Below, in pieces: positions 50,602 through 63,104 of a stretch of DNA of 64,000 nucleotides. This DNA is from Anaeramoeba flamelloides (taxonomy: Eukaryota; Metamonada; Anaeramoebidae): NCBI GenBank assembly GCA_027625915.1, contig JANTQA010000023.1, forward strand, positions 12,772,001 through 12,836,000. The letters are read 5' to 3'. A program made the translations under genes and the position numbers. The notes under the pieces are model-generated. The model did not search any database. It saw nothing but the letters and a program-made list of their open reading frames with translations, and was not told the DNA's origin. How positions within the stretch are numbered: the first letter of the stretch is position 1; every line of letters starts with the position of its first letter.

Positions 50602-50763
50602 ATGGTATTTGAATTGTAAATGGGAATATATTTTCACTTCGTTTTCACGTTTTTTCTTTTCTAAATAGAGTTTTCAAAGAATTAGGGAGTAGTTTTTGGT
50701 TTCGATCTCGAAGGAAATTGAAAACGAAGTGAAAATTTTTCCCATTTATATTTCTAATACCAG
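50602..50763. repeat. Inverted-repeat element with AAAACGAAGTGAAAATTTTT arms
   Basis: The left arm 50602-50650 (TGGTATTTGAATTGTAAATG...) and right arm 50720-50763 are reverse complements around a 70-base spacer. Single arms recur at 50900-50943 and 39823-39866, and a shorter piece near 56285. It behaves like a small MITE family with solo ends. Confidence 0.55.
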
Positions 50764-53700
50764 TATACAATTCTTCAGAATCTGTCATGGAGATTTCTGT
50801 TTCACACCCAAAGTAACACAAAAAAAGGTCCATTCAAATAAATATAGATCCCAAATTTCTCACTGTATATGATTGCAAGTTTCATGGAATAAAAAAGTGC
50901 AAAATGAAGTGAAAATTTTGTCACATTAATTATTCAAAAACCAGTTAAAAAATTGTTCCTAAATATTTAAAAAATAACAGACAGTCTCTGTCTTTCTTTG
51001 AATATATTCAGAAATGGGGTAGTTAACAATATTTTGATATCAAAGTTGTAATATCTATTAACTCGCGATAAAAAAAATTTTCAGTAATATTGGAACAATT
51101 AAAAGATTTAAAAAAGGGTAAAATGGACTAACTTCATAAAAAACAATAGATCATTTCTGAAAATGTATTTAAAAGAGACCTGGTCTTTTATTTATCAGAT
51201 TTTTACATAATTTTTCAGTTTCAAGATACATTTAAAAATTTATTATTGGTTTTTGGATTTGCTATTACATTTCGGTAAAGATTTTTTTTATTGTAACCTT
51301 TCCCTTTCAGAATTAATCTGAATTAGAAACAAAACGAAAGGTGTCCGGTCGCCACAATCAGCAATTCAATAAGAGACAAACCAAATTATTCTTGAGCTAA
51401 GAACAGATTTTTTAGATTTCTTCTCTCATTCCCCTTTGTAAAAAAGAAAATTTTCACAAAAAGTTCTTTCGAAAATTGAAAACTCACCAACAGATCAAAA
51501 AGTAATCACTGAACAGAAAATTAAAATTTAAGGAGGTAAAAAAAAAAAAAAACCTTCAATACGGTAAAACAAGTAAAAAAATATTGTTTGTTGCTTTATT
51601 TTCTTATCTTTTGAAAAAGAAAGTAAACTTGAAGACCAAGTCTCTCCCCCCTATAGTTATTTGTTAGCTTATTTTAAAATCTATGGATCAAGTACTTCAC
51701 TAGATGTTTTTTTTCCTAATTCTTTATTCTTAAAGTATCAGGAAATTTATTCTTTTTGGCTGAAAAACTTTATTGTTTCAAACTCAACTGTCTTAATTTG
51801 AAAAAAACCAAAACGTAATTTTAAAAATTTACAAACAACAGCATCTTCCCAAAAGAAAGGTATGGAAGACAGATCAAAAGTGTTTTTTGGAGAAAAAATA
51901 TTTAAAAAATAAAAGTGCCTTTTAAATACTTTTTATTCAAGGAACAATCCATTTACAATCTTTAAGTCATTAAATTCTTATTTGAAGAAAACCAATTTAA
52001 GTTTATCGAGATTCTAGAATTTCATTTTTTTATCTTTCTTTAATTAAAATTATTTTGAATTGATTTGTTTTTTATTTTAAATTTTTAGTTCGAAATTTAA
52101 CATTCTCTTTTTTCCTTTTTCTTCTTTCTCCGATTTTCTTTTGTTTTTCTTTAGAAAAGTTTAATATTGATGATGAAATAAATCCACGAGAATAGGTTAA
52201 ACATACCATTCGAAGGTGACAGTTCTTATTTCTGATATATTCTAAATGTATTCTATTGATTCACTTTTAATACCTTTTTTCGCATTTTTTTTTTTTTTTT
52301 TTTTAATCTGTTCTTCGTTCAAAAAATTTGTTGAAACAGATTGGAATAGTTTTTCTTTGAGCTTTGTTTGTTGAACAAATGGAAATTTCAAAAAGATTAA
52401 CGCCAATCTCAAAAAACAATTTGCCATTAGTAAATAGTGGAAATAAAAGAAAATTGAATTTTTGCTTCTATCAACATTTTTTCCAAGAGTTAAAGTGTGA
52501 AAAAACCAAGTATTATTTCGAAATAATGCAACATAATTTCAAATTTGATAAAATAGTAGATTTTTGACTATATTCCTATAAAACAGATCTATCTGTTTAA
52601 ATACGAATAATAGATAATTTTTAGCTTATGAAATAATCAAAAAGATGGATTCAAAAGAGTAAATTTCAAAATTTTATTTAAGAATGGTATCTAAATTTAA
52701 AAATTCATATTTTTCTTTTATTGTGTTTTACACCTCAAAAAAACAAATTTGTAAGCTTGTGGACTTTAAAAAAAAATTCTTGTGTTTATAAAACCAAATT
52801 AATAGACTGATGTAATTTTTCGAAACAATACTAAAGATTGTGGTGTTACTTATAATTGGCTTTGTAAAGGGTTTTGGTCACCAGCTCAAAATGGGTAGGT
52901 GTAATAAGACTTTTTTTGGTTGAAAAAATTAAACGAAATAGCAAGATCCTCATTCTTTGAACAAAATTCAAATAACAATAAAATAAAACCTACCTTCCCA
53001 ACACAAAAAAATTTTAAAGGATTTCGCGATGACCCAAAGTTCAATTAACAAAAAAAAGTTCAAAGGATCTCTTTGACAAAAAGTGAAAATAAAAATAAAA
53101 ATATATAGTCCACAGGATCTCTTTGACAAAAAATCTCAATGGCTAAATTCAAATAACAATAAAAAATTCAAAGTGTGTCTAAAGACAAAAAATTCAAGGA
53201 AAAAATCAGTTAAAATGATTCTGTAATTATGAAGTGGTTCTCCATTTTCAAAAATCCAATATTTTTTTTTTATCTTTCCGATTTATTAAATTTGTTCGAT
53301 TTTTAACAAATTGTTTTCGAAAAGTATACAATCAATTTAATTTGATTTAAGCAAATTTCTAGTTTTTTTAGAACCACCTAGATCCAACAAATTAAGTATT
53401 ATGTTCGATATTTTTGTGAAAAAAAAAATTAAAAAAAAAAATCATAAAGATCTACAAAATTGTTAAAGATCAACCCTTCAAAACTAACACAGTTGTTTTC
53501 AAAATAACAAATCATAGTCATTCATTTTGAAAATTGGGTGTCGCTCTTTAGGGTCCAAGTGAGATCAAAAAATTTTTAAAAAAGATTTTTTATTACTGAT
53601 AAATTCTAATAAATTTCAAAAAATTTTTAGTTCAATTTCCATTTTGATAAATCTTTGAACAGTTTCTTATCAAACAGCCCAGGACAAAGAATATTTTGAA

Positions 53701-54236
53701 GAACAACCAATTTTACAGAGTTTCTAAACACTTGACTTTTTAAAATGCTTTATTCAAAGCTTGAGCATAATAATTTCAAGAAGGAAAATCAAGTAAAAAT
53801 TTTTAACCATTTATTACAGTTTAACAGTATTATGTTTTTGTGAAGGAAATAATTCCAAAATAGAATCTAACTCTACACTACAAATGCACAACCCCTTTCA
53901 TTATGGATCAGACCCTTTCGATCCATTATACAAATATTAAAAATTAAGTTTTTTAAAACTTTTATTTTTTTTTCAATTCGAAATATCCACTAACTTTGAA
54001 GAATTCAAGAGCAGTGTTGATTTTTATTAAATTATTAGATTTTCTTTAGTTTTTGGTACAAAAGTACTAATAGTTGTCCTAAATTACAAAATAAACAGAT
54101 GAATTTCTTCTTTTATGAATTTTTAGGAAGCTATTAAGTGAGGGTTAAGTGAAGAACAAAAAATAAAACCAGAAAAAAACTCTCTTAAAAATACTTTTGT
54201 TTTTGCAAAAATATTTGATTTTAATCTTTGAATTAA

Positions 54237-54456
54237 AGATCTGAAAAATCTTTACAAATAGAAAAGGATGATATTTGTAACGTTTGTCTCAGAATTGGTT
54301 TGAATCTGCAACCTGAAGTAAAGGTATGCATAAAAATTGAATGAAAGGTGTTCATATATTGGGAATGAATCAATTTTTGGGCTATTTGAATGAAATTGTT
54401 AAAATTTATAATTCAACAAAGCAATAATCATTTTTTTTAGCTTTGTCTCAAATAAG
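54237..54456 (+). other. Candidate small exon pair or 5' untranslated exon upstream of RPC2
   Basis: An open block 54237-54323 reads SEKSLQIEKDDICNVCLRIG and then LNLQPEVK, and ends at a donor GTATGC. An acceptor TTTTTTTTAG ends at 54440, and the joined frame stops at TAA a few bases later (LCLK, then stop), 12 bases before the RPC2 ATG. It could be the end of an undetected upstream gene or a spliced 5' leader of RPC2 carrying an upstream frame. I do not recognise the peptide. Confidence 0.3.
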
Positions 54457-54467
54457 AAAAAAAAAAC

Positions 54468-57400
54468 ATGAATGAAAAGAAAAACAAAATAGATCTATCA
54501 GAGATATCAATCGATCAATTAAACAAACCTGTGAATAAAATTGAGGACAAATGGAAGCTTTTACCATTATTTATGCAAACTCGAGGTCTTTTAAGACAGC
54601 ACATTGATTCTTTTAATCATTTTGTTGAAGTCGATATAAAGAAGATCGTCAAGGCCAATTCAAAAATCACTTGTGACGCGGATCCGTCATTCTACCTAAA
54701 ATACCTTGACGTAAATGTTGGTGTTCCGGAAGTAACTGAAGGATTACAGAAAAAGTCTATAACGCCAATGGTAAATAATTAAGATCTTTTTACTTTTCGA
54801 CTTCTAATTGTTTCTTTTTGTTAATTTCAACACAAACAAAACAACAAAAAAAAAAAAAAACAAAACTCCAAAAATGAGTAAAAGACAAAGAAAAAGAAAA
54901 AGAAAAAAAAATACGTCTTGCAAAACAATAAAAAAAAATAAAAAATCTAAAAAAAAATCAACGTATCGTTAAATGACAACCTCAAATAAGGCTTAAAGCA
55001 AAAACTGTATCTAATAATTTGAAATCTCTTTTTTGATCTTAATAACATTGTACCTTAACCTTCAAAAAATATATAGGAATGTAGATTAAGGGATTTGACG
55101 TATAGTGCTCCAATTTATGTTGACGTTGAATTTATGCGAAACAAAACACCATTCATCAAAAGGGGTGTTGTAATTGGGTATCTCCCGATCATGCTTCGTT
55201 CAAACAATTGCATTTTGCATGGCAAAAATGATAAAACAATTGCAAAATTTGGAGAGTGTACATTGGATCCTGGTGGCTATTTTGTTGTTAGGGGTGTTGA
55301 AAAAGTAATTTTAATCCAAGAGCAAGTATCACACAATCGAATTATTATCAGTCTAGATTCTCAAAAGAATATTGTAGCTTCAGTGGTTAGGTAATCTTCA
55401 ATGTTCATTTTTAATTTTTTACTTTTTTCTTTTCTCTTCCCATTCCCATTCCCATTCCTATTCCTATTCCTTTTCCTTTTCCGTCTCACTTTTCTTTTCC
55501 TTTTCTTTTTCTTTGTCTTTTTCTTTTTTTCCTATTCCTGTTCCTTTTTCATTTCCCTTTCTTTTTCATTTTTTGTTGTTTTTGTTTCTTCAGGAAAAAA
55601 CAAACAAGAAAACCTGAAAAATTAATTTCAAACCAAATAATACCTTTTTGTTGTCTCTCAAAAACCAAAACAAAATCTCCAAATGAAAAACTATTTTTCT
55701 CTTGATACTGATAAATTCGAAAACAGACAAAACAATTTTGAGTCAAATTCCGTTTTTCTTCATCCTGTTAGTTCAACTTTCAAAAAAAAGTCATTTCAAA
55801 GAGTATATCGAAAATCAACAACTTTGAAAGTTTCTTTGCATTTAAACAAAGACATTCTTTCTTTGGAACGAACTAAAAAATCTCAAAAAGATGAAATTGA
55901 ATCAAAAAATTTGTAACTTTATTTTTAAATTTTTCAGTATCAAAAATAAATAACAGAATGTCCAATTATTAATTCCAGAAAGGATTTTTCGCATTTTATT
56001 TACTGTAGCAATTACTTTTATAAATATACAGTGTGGATCATTGACTTTAAAGAATGATAGGCTAATAGATCTTGTTAAAATTTGTTTTTTTTTTTCAAAA
56101 ATATGTCAGTTTCTGCAAAACCTTTTCTTACTCACCAAATTTGAAATTTGCCTTGGAAAGATTCCAAAATCCAAAATCCTCTGCTGAGTGACCCCCCCCC
56201 CCCCACTTTATTTTCAAGTATTATTGGGTTAAAGACGAGGGTATAACTATACTGATCAATTCAAATAAATATCAGAAAATTTTTACTTCGTTTTCCATTT
56301 TTTATAATTTTTTTTTACTCTAGCTTTGAATAAAACATTCTATTAATTCAAATGTTAAGAATCTTTGTAAAATTGGTTTGACTTCAAAAGATTCTTTCTC
56401 TTGAGTTGCTTTAAAAGTTGAGATACTAACCCCCCTTTCAAACAAAAGGATACACCTCTCAAATCATTAATACCATTAAATTTGATTGTTAATAAGATAA
56501 TTACTTTTTGGTGATTTTCATTTTAATTATTCATTTTTTCATTTTTTTGTTTTTTTATTTATGGGTATTGAACAGTTGGAAAATGAAAAAACAAGATAAG
56601 AAGAAACCAATTTGTAAATAATCTACCAGTATAAAAATGGAAACAGTTTAAGTTTGATTTCGATGTGAGCTAGATATAGGAATAAAGAAAGAAGGTTATT
56701 GGATTGATGCATGAAACAAAGAAAAGAGAAAATAAAGAAAAATACAACCCCAACAAAAAACCCAGATGAATTGCGGTTTTATCTTGGAAAATGAGACTTT
56801 AAAGAACAGAAGTTTGACTTGTAAAGAACTTTTCCCCAATTCACCGTGTTCAAAGGTTTTTATTGATTTTATAATTTTTTTTCCTTTAAAATTTACAAAA
56901 CGAGATTTCTCATTTCAAATAAAAGTGCACATCAATTTTTAAAATATTTAATTTTAGTTTTTATTGTTTTGTTTTAATGGGCTTTAAAGATTCAGTTGAG
57001 TGTTTTTTTATGTTTTAAAGAGTTTCTTATATTTTAGAATGATACTACAATTAATTTGATTCAATTATGAATAATTCTTGAAAATTTCTGTGCCCTTTTA
57101 TTTGAAAAAGAGTTTATATTACAAAAATGGAAATCGAACTAAAAATTTTAGAAAATCTATTTGAATTTATCAGTAATTGAAAATAAAGTAGAAAAGAGCC
57201 AGATGCAATATCAAAAAAAAAAATGGTTTTAAATTTTCCTTGTTTTTCTCGAGAATTCAAAAAAGTTTTTGGATCAATAAAGGTTTAAATTCAAAAAAAA
57301 TACTCAAAAATTCGAAAAAGGTATTTTGGTTTTTCTTAAACACATAATTGATTAAATGCTTTTTTTTTTTCTTGAAATACTGTATTCCAATCCTAATAGA

Positions 57401-60400
57401 ACTTAAAATATTGCCAGTACTTCATAAAAACAAAAATCATTTACCCTAATTGAAATTACCGTTAAAATCAAAATAAAATAATTAAAATTTTATCTCAAAA
57501 GCTCAATAAGCAAGTTTGATTAAATCTCTCAAGAAATATCATTTCTAATTGGTTTTGTAAACCCCATGGAGTTTTTCAACGAATAATAATTCCAAAATAT
57601 TTGGGAGTTGAAATAAAATTTTGAATTTAATAATTGGAAAATCAAAACATTACCCAAAATTTAAGCCACATGAATTTATAAATTGAGAAAAATTCTTTCA
57701 AAAAATTTCATTTTATAAGGAATAAGATTAAAAAAGCATTTAGCATCTCTAGTTATTATTTAAATTAATACCTTTTTTTTGAGTACCAAAAAAAAAAAAA
57801 TGTGACCAAAAACGTTTTCAAAAATATCGATAAACCAGTTGACAAATTTTCAGTGGCCTATTTTCATGACTTTATTAAACAATTTTTTTTTTGACCACAC
57901 TTTTTTTAAAACTGCACGACTTGAAAAACCTTAATACAATATGTTTAAATTTATATTTTCAGAATTAAAATTTTATCTCAAAAGTTCAATAAGGAAGCTT
58001 AATTAAATCTCTCAAAAAATCATTTTTCATTGATTTTGCAAAGATCTTTGTTTTTTTTCAACAAATAATTCGTAAACAAATTTCATTTCTTGACTACACA
58101 ATAATAATAATTAAAAGAAGAATACTGATATAGCTGTTTTAAAAAAATTTGAACAAAAATTTTTATAAAGTCTTACTTAAACTGCTTAAAACTGGTGAAT
58201 TAGACAGTTTTAAGAACCACTTAGAAAAACCTTTTAGTCACCACCTTTTTAAAACAGCTGTACAAAAAAAAATCTTCCCAAAAAGCTTAATACAGATTCA
58301 AAAAAAAAAATATGTCTACTTAATTTAGAAACAAGAAATCTTGTTTTCATTTTTCTTTCTTCTACAAACAAAAATTAAAAAAATGATTGTTTATTTTTGA
58401 AATACTGAACTCTTTTAAAAATTTCAACTATCTATTCTTGCTTTTTTTTGAAACACTGTGCTCTTTTTAAATTTTTAGTTCTCTTTTATTGATAAGTTCT
58501 AAATAATTTTTATTAATTCTGATGAATTCTTTTTTTGACTTTCTTTTTATTTCAATAGTATTTTTATTTTTCTTGTTTCTTTTTGGATAATCTTTTTCAC
58601 TTTTATTTTTCATTTTCTTTTTCATTTTCCTAACATTTTCATTTTCATTTTCATTTTCATTTTCATTTTCATTTTCATTTTCATTTTCATTTTCATTTTA
58701 ATTTTCATTTTCATTTTCGTTTTTATTGTATTTTTGGATACTCTTATTGTCCTTTTTTTTTTCATTTACATTTTCATTTTCATTTTTTGAAAATTATATT
58801 ACTTTTTGAAAAAGAGTTTGAAATTAAAAAAAGATAAATATGTGAATGATCTTTCTGGATCTAAACATTGTTATTATCTTGTTTAACTCATTTGATCAAT
58901 CTTTTATGAAATCAAATAAAAAATTATCAATTAATTTACTTTTTAAATCAAAAGTAACATTAATTGGTTTTCATTTCTTTTCGAAATGAAACAGTTGAAT
59001 TAAAAAGATAAAAAGATAAAAAAATGGAAAAACATAAATATTTTCACAATTTCTCTCTAAAACTTAAAATGATCTACAAATCAAATCGTAATTCTTTTAA
59101 GATTGTTGCCTTAATTCTGGGAAATAGTTTATTTTATTAACATGTTTGCAATTATTTCATTCTTTCTAAAAATCACACTTGTTGGATTAAAAAGTATTTT
59201 TAATTTCAATAATTCTTATTTTTAGGAAATATTTGACAAACTCTGAGAATTATTTCTTTCCATAATTAAAAAAAAGTTGTATAACAACAAAAAAGAGAAT
59301 ATTTTTTCCCAAAGTATGACAGTCCTTTCATAATGAACCATCACCAATATTTGTAAAAAAAAAATTAATTAAATAATTATTTTTTGGATCTAAAATCATT
59401 TTAAAAAATATCAAAAACACCAAGTGTTCAATCTATTTTTCAACAATTTATCAAATTTTTATTCATTTCTCTTCTCTTTTAATGATCAAAATCTTCATTA
59501 TTAAAAAGTGTATCCTAAGGATGTTAAAGATTTTTTCATCAAAAATTATTATTTTTTTTTAATTTTCAATAATCTCAATTTTTTGAACATAAAATAAATA
59601 CAAAACGAAAACCAAAACATAAACATAAACATACTCATTGATTTTAAAAAAAAACAATACTACCCTACCAACAACAAAAATTAATAAAAAATTAATAGTT
59701 CAACTCATGAAAGGATTAGTAAAACTGCTGTTGTACTAAAAAGAGAAAAATTATATTTAAGGCATAATGTTTTTGCAATTGACATACCACTTTTCATTAT
59801 TATGAAGGCATTAGGAATTACAAGTGATCAAGAGATCATTCAAATGATTGGCACGAGCGAAGAGGTTTATAATGGCTTATCGCCATCATTTGAGGAGATT
59901 TGTAGCCAAAAAATCTTTACTCAAAAGGGTGCCTTATTGTATATTCACGATAAGATCCGAGCAAATCGAAGGCCCTACACTGTCAGTAACATTCCGTATA
60001 TCGAAGCTCTTGATGTTGTCAGGTCTGTTATTTTATCTCATCTTGGCAATGGAGTGGAAAAAAACAGGAAAAAGGCATTCATTTTGGGGCTCATGTCAAG
60101 GAGGATCTTAAAATGTACTGGTTCCAAAAGCGAAATGACTGATCGAGATTTTTATGGTAACAAAAGGCTAGAATTGGCAGGTACATTGATCGGCTTATTG
60201 TTTGAAGATTTATTTAAAACGTTTAATGTAACCTTAAAGAGAATTGCACAAAGGTCATTATCAAGACGAAGCGTCGCATCACAATTCGACATTGTTCAAT
60301 CGATTAGGACATGGACTATTACAACGGGATTGACAAGAGCGCTATCATCGGGAAATTGGACCCTACAAAGGATTAAAGTCGAACGGGCTGGAATCACGCA

Positions 60401-63104
60401 GGTGCTAACCCGGTGGAGTTACATTTCGGCTGTGGGGATGATGACTAGGATCACATCTGAATTTGAAAAGTCTAGTAAAGTTTCTGGCCCAAGGGCGCTT
60501 CACACATCACAGTTTGGGGTTATATGTCCGTCTGATACCCCCGAGGGCGAATCGTGTGGGCTGGTTAAAAATTTATCCCTGATCACACATGTTACTAATG
60601 ATGAAGAACCAAAGCCCGTCGAACAAATAGCATTTTTACTGGGAGTTGAAGATATCGAAACTTTAAATGGGGAAGAATTAAGTTTAGAAAATATCTTTAC
60701 TGTGTTTCTTAATGGTATTTTGATTGGTGTTCATCAATATCCGCAAATATTTTTAAACAATTTTCGAAAATTAAGAAGAATGGGCGAAATAATGGAATTT
60801 ATTTCCATTTTTCAAAATCCAAAAAAACGGACGATTGAAATTTCCACAGACTCTGGAAGGGTGTGTAGACCTTTAATTATTGTTGATCCAAATGGAAAGC
60901 CAAGAGTTTCCAATAAGCATATTAAAAAAGTGGAAAATAAGGAATTAAATTTTAATGACTTTTTACAAGAAGGACTAGTTGAGTATCTCGATGTTAACGA
61001 ATCAAGTAATTGTAACATTGCGCTTTATGATTCAGATATTATAAAAGGCGAAACTACTCATTTAGAAATTGAACCAATTTCCATCCTCGGTGTAATCTGT
61101 GGTTTGATTCCCTATCCACATCATAACCAATCCCCAAGAAATACATACCAATGCTCTATGGGGAAGCAAGCAATGGGCGCCATTGCTGAAAACGAGCTGA
61201 TCAGAGCAGATACTTTAATAAACATGCTAGTGTACCCAATGAAACCCATGGTCAAAACAAGAGTTGCTGATTTGATCAGTTTTGATCAGTTACCCGGTGG
61301 CCAAAATGCAATAATTGCTGTTATGTCCTATTCGGGGTATGATATTGAAGATGCCATTGTTCTTAATAAGGCTGGTTTAGATCTTGGCTTTGGACGTTGT
61401 ATCGTATACAGAAAATATGTTTGCCAAATTAAGCATTATCGAAACAGGACAAATGATCGATTAGCCTCTGCGACGCCCAATGAAAAAAGGGTTCGAAACA
61501 AATTTTCCTTAATTGACGAAGATGGGATTTGCGAGCCAGGATTAAAAATTGATGATGGCCAGGTGATGTTTAATAAGCAAGTTCCGAAAAACACAACAGA
61601 TACGATTGTAAATGTCAAAACGGTTGAGCACAAATCAAGCCCAATAACCTACCGTGGTACAGGCGGCGTGATAGACCGTGTTTTGGTAACAATGAATGAG
61701 AATACCTCCATTTTAGTGAAAACAATAGTTCGCTCTGTTAGAAGGCCAGAGTTGGGTGACAAGTTTTGCTATGATCCAAAGACAGAAGTTTTAACTCAAA
61801 ATTTTGGCTGGATCAAATTTGATAAATTAACTGATTCAATGAAGGTCGCAGTTTTAACAGAGAAAAAATATTTGCAATATGAAAAGCCATTAGAATTATT
61901 TAAATTTGACCATAATAACGAAAAAATGTACAAGTTAAAAAATGAAAACATTAATTTATTAATTACACCGGGCCATAGATTATTTATAAACAAGGGTAAT
62001 TTAAACAAAAACGATGACGATTTTAATTTGATGAAAATTGAAAATTTATTAAATGAAAATTTTTATTTTAAGCATAATTCGATTAATTCCAATCCAAAAT
62101 TTAAAATTAATCAAACGCAATGGGATAATTTAATTAATCAAATTAATTCTATTAACAAGATCAATAATCTAATAGAAATTTTTAAAAATAAATCAAATAA
62201 TTATAATTGGATTTGGAAATTAGATTCGATTCAAAGTTATGATTTGTTAAAAAGTATTTTGGATCAGAAAAATTCATTTACAACAAGTTCAATTTATTTA
62301 ATAAACCAATTACAAAAATTAGTAATACATTCAAATTTATATTGTAAAATTGAAACACTTAGTAGTGAAAATAAAAAGGATCAAAGCTTTAAATTAAAAT
62401 TGATACTGGACCAAAAGAAAATTAATTTAATTTATAATTCCAAAAATTCAACAAAAATAATAAATAATTATAAAGGAAATGTTTATTGTTGCACTGTTTC
62501 CTCTGGTGTATTATTAGTTAGAAGAAAATTTAAATACTGTTGGTGTGGTAATTCATCGAGGCATGGACAAAAGGGTGTTTGTGGAATAATGGCAGAAAAG
62601 GAAGATATGCCTTTCAGTCAAGATGGGATGATACCAGATCTAATTATGAACCCCCATGGTTTCCCATCTAGAATGACAGTCGGTAAAATGATCGAATTGC
62701 TTGGGGGGAAAGCAGGCTTGATGGATTGTAAATTTAAAGACGGTACTTCCTTTGCTGGTGACCACCCCGAATATTTAATGAAAATTTTAATCAATGCAGG
62801 TTATGCTTATTCTGGAAAAGAAATTTTATATTCTGGTAGAACTGGAATGCCTCTTTCCTCTTATATATTTTTTGGCCCTGTTTATTATCAAAAGCTGAAA
62901 CATATGGTAATGGATAAAATGCATGGTAGGGCTAGAGGACCACGAAGAGTATTAACTCGACAACCCACAGAAGGTAGATCAAGAGATGGTGGATTAAGGC
63001 TTGGTGAAATGGAAAGGGATTGCTTAGTTGGATACGGTGCAAGTTTATTGCTTATGGAACGATTAATGTTTTCTTCAGATGTTTTTACAGCAACAGTTTG
63101 TAAT
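54468..63104 (+). CDS. RPC2: RNA polymerase III second-largest subunit RPC2, intein-containing, 3' end outside window
   Basis: RPC2 (POLR3B) forms one half of the active cleft of RNA polymerase III, which transcribes tRNA and 5S genes in the nucleus. Exons are 54468-54770, 55077-55390 and 59699-63104. Both introns are GT-AG, and the joins rebuild conserved text ([17 protein letters not shown]...YLRHNVF). Diagnostic segments are [28 protein letters not shown]...[69 protein letters not shown] and [14 protein letters not shown]. The last visible residues, VCN before GTAAGA, begin the C-terminal zinc ribbon. About 50 residues should follow beyond 64000. Without the 262-residue intein the visible protein is about 1,079 residues, as expected for the 1,133-residue human protein. 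RPC2, rather than RPB2 or RPA2, is chosen because human POLR3B matches throughout. Confidence 0.95.
54771..55076 (+). other. RPC2 intron 1
   Basis: This 306-base phase-0 intron runs from GTAAATAATT to ATATAG, between SITPM and ECRLRD. It is AT-rich with an A-run cluster and no other content. Confidence 0.85.
56192..56204 (+). repeat. C13 homopolymer
   Basis: Thirteen consecutive C lie in AT-rich intronic DNA of RPC2 (G13 on the other strand). Confidence 0.9.
57481..58040 (+). repeat. Direct repeat pair within RPC2 intron 2
   Basis: ATTAAAATTTTATCTCAAAA and the following ~60 bases at 57481-57560 recur at 57964-58040 in the same orientation with few changes (ATTAAATCTCTCAA shared). About 400 unrelated bases separate them. 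Confidence 0.6.
58634..58718. repeat. TTTTCA hexanucleotide array
   Basis: About a dozen TTTTCA units, with one TTTTAA variant, stand inside RPC2 intron 2. Confidence 0.85.
61767..62552 (+). other. Intein in RPC2 (262 residues)
   Basis: The host motif [12 protein letters not shown] is interrupted in frame after Phe. The insert begins with Cys1 (block [11 protein letters not shown]). Block B is [10 protein letters not shown] with Thr67 and His70. It ends with block F ([17 protein letters not shown]) and block G (YCWCGN, with Asn262), followed by Ser+1 of the host. These are all the residues needed for the class 1 protein-splicing pathway. The penultimate residue is Gly instead of the commoner His; I recall this from some other inteins. 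Inside the frame there are no GT-AG introns and no stops. Insertion at the conserved polymerase active-centre motif is typical of inteins in eukaryotic RPB2/RPC2-type genes. Splicing must occur for the polymerase to assemble a normal cleft. Confidence 0.93.
62208..62351 (+). other. Degenerate LAGLIDADG endonuclease half inside the intein
   Basis: Intein residues 148-195 read [19 protein letters not shown], then a [18 protein letters not shown] stretch. This matches the second half of a DOD homing endonuclease (W-x-W-L...LL-x-G-L-x-x-G-D-G...TTS-x-x-L-x-x-x-L-Q-x-L-x-x-H-x-G). The motif Gly-Asp-Gly is replaced by Gln-Lys-Asn, so the catalytic acid is gone. No first LAGLIDADG helix is recognisable between residues 72 and 147. 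The enzyme should be inactive. Confidence 0.7.

Larger units (their letters stand above)
46231..54236. other. 8 kb gene-free region
   Basis: This is the longest stretch without a gene. It contains mariner-like MITE copies 3 and 4, a G12 run, an inverted-repeat element at 50602 and minor duplications around 53040-53180. Frames such as 50248-50520 and 52364-52567 have no recognisable domain. The second is the least biased and could be an exon, but I cannot connect it to anything. Confidence 0.5.
55391..59698 (+). other. RPC2 intron 2, 4.3 kb
   Basis: The donor GTAATC follows ...VASVV plus AG, and the acceptor AATTAATAG precedes T plus TCA ACT CAT (Ser-Ser-Thr-His), so the phase matches. The 4,308-base intron contains a pyrimidine-rich run (55430-55600), a C13 run, a diverged direct repeat at 57481 and 57964, and a TTTTCA array. 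The frame 55683-55916 has no recognisable domain and I do not call it a gene. Confidence 0.85.

Noticed and set aside
55683-55916. 77-residue frame in RPC2 intron 2
   Set aside because: It does not match RPC2, and it has no domain. The RPC2 text resumes exactly at 59699, so it is not an RPC2 exon.
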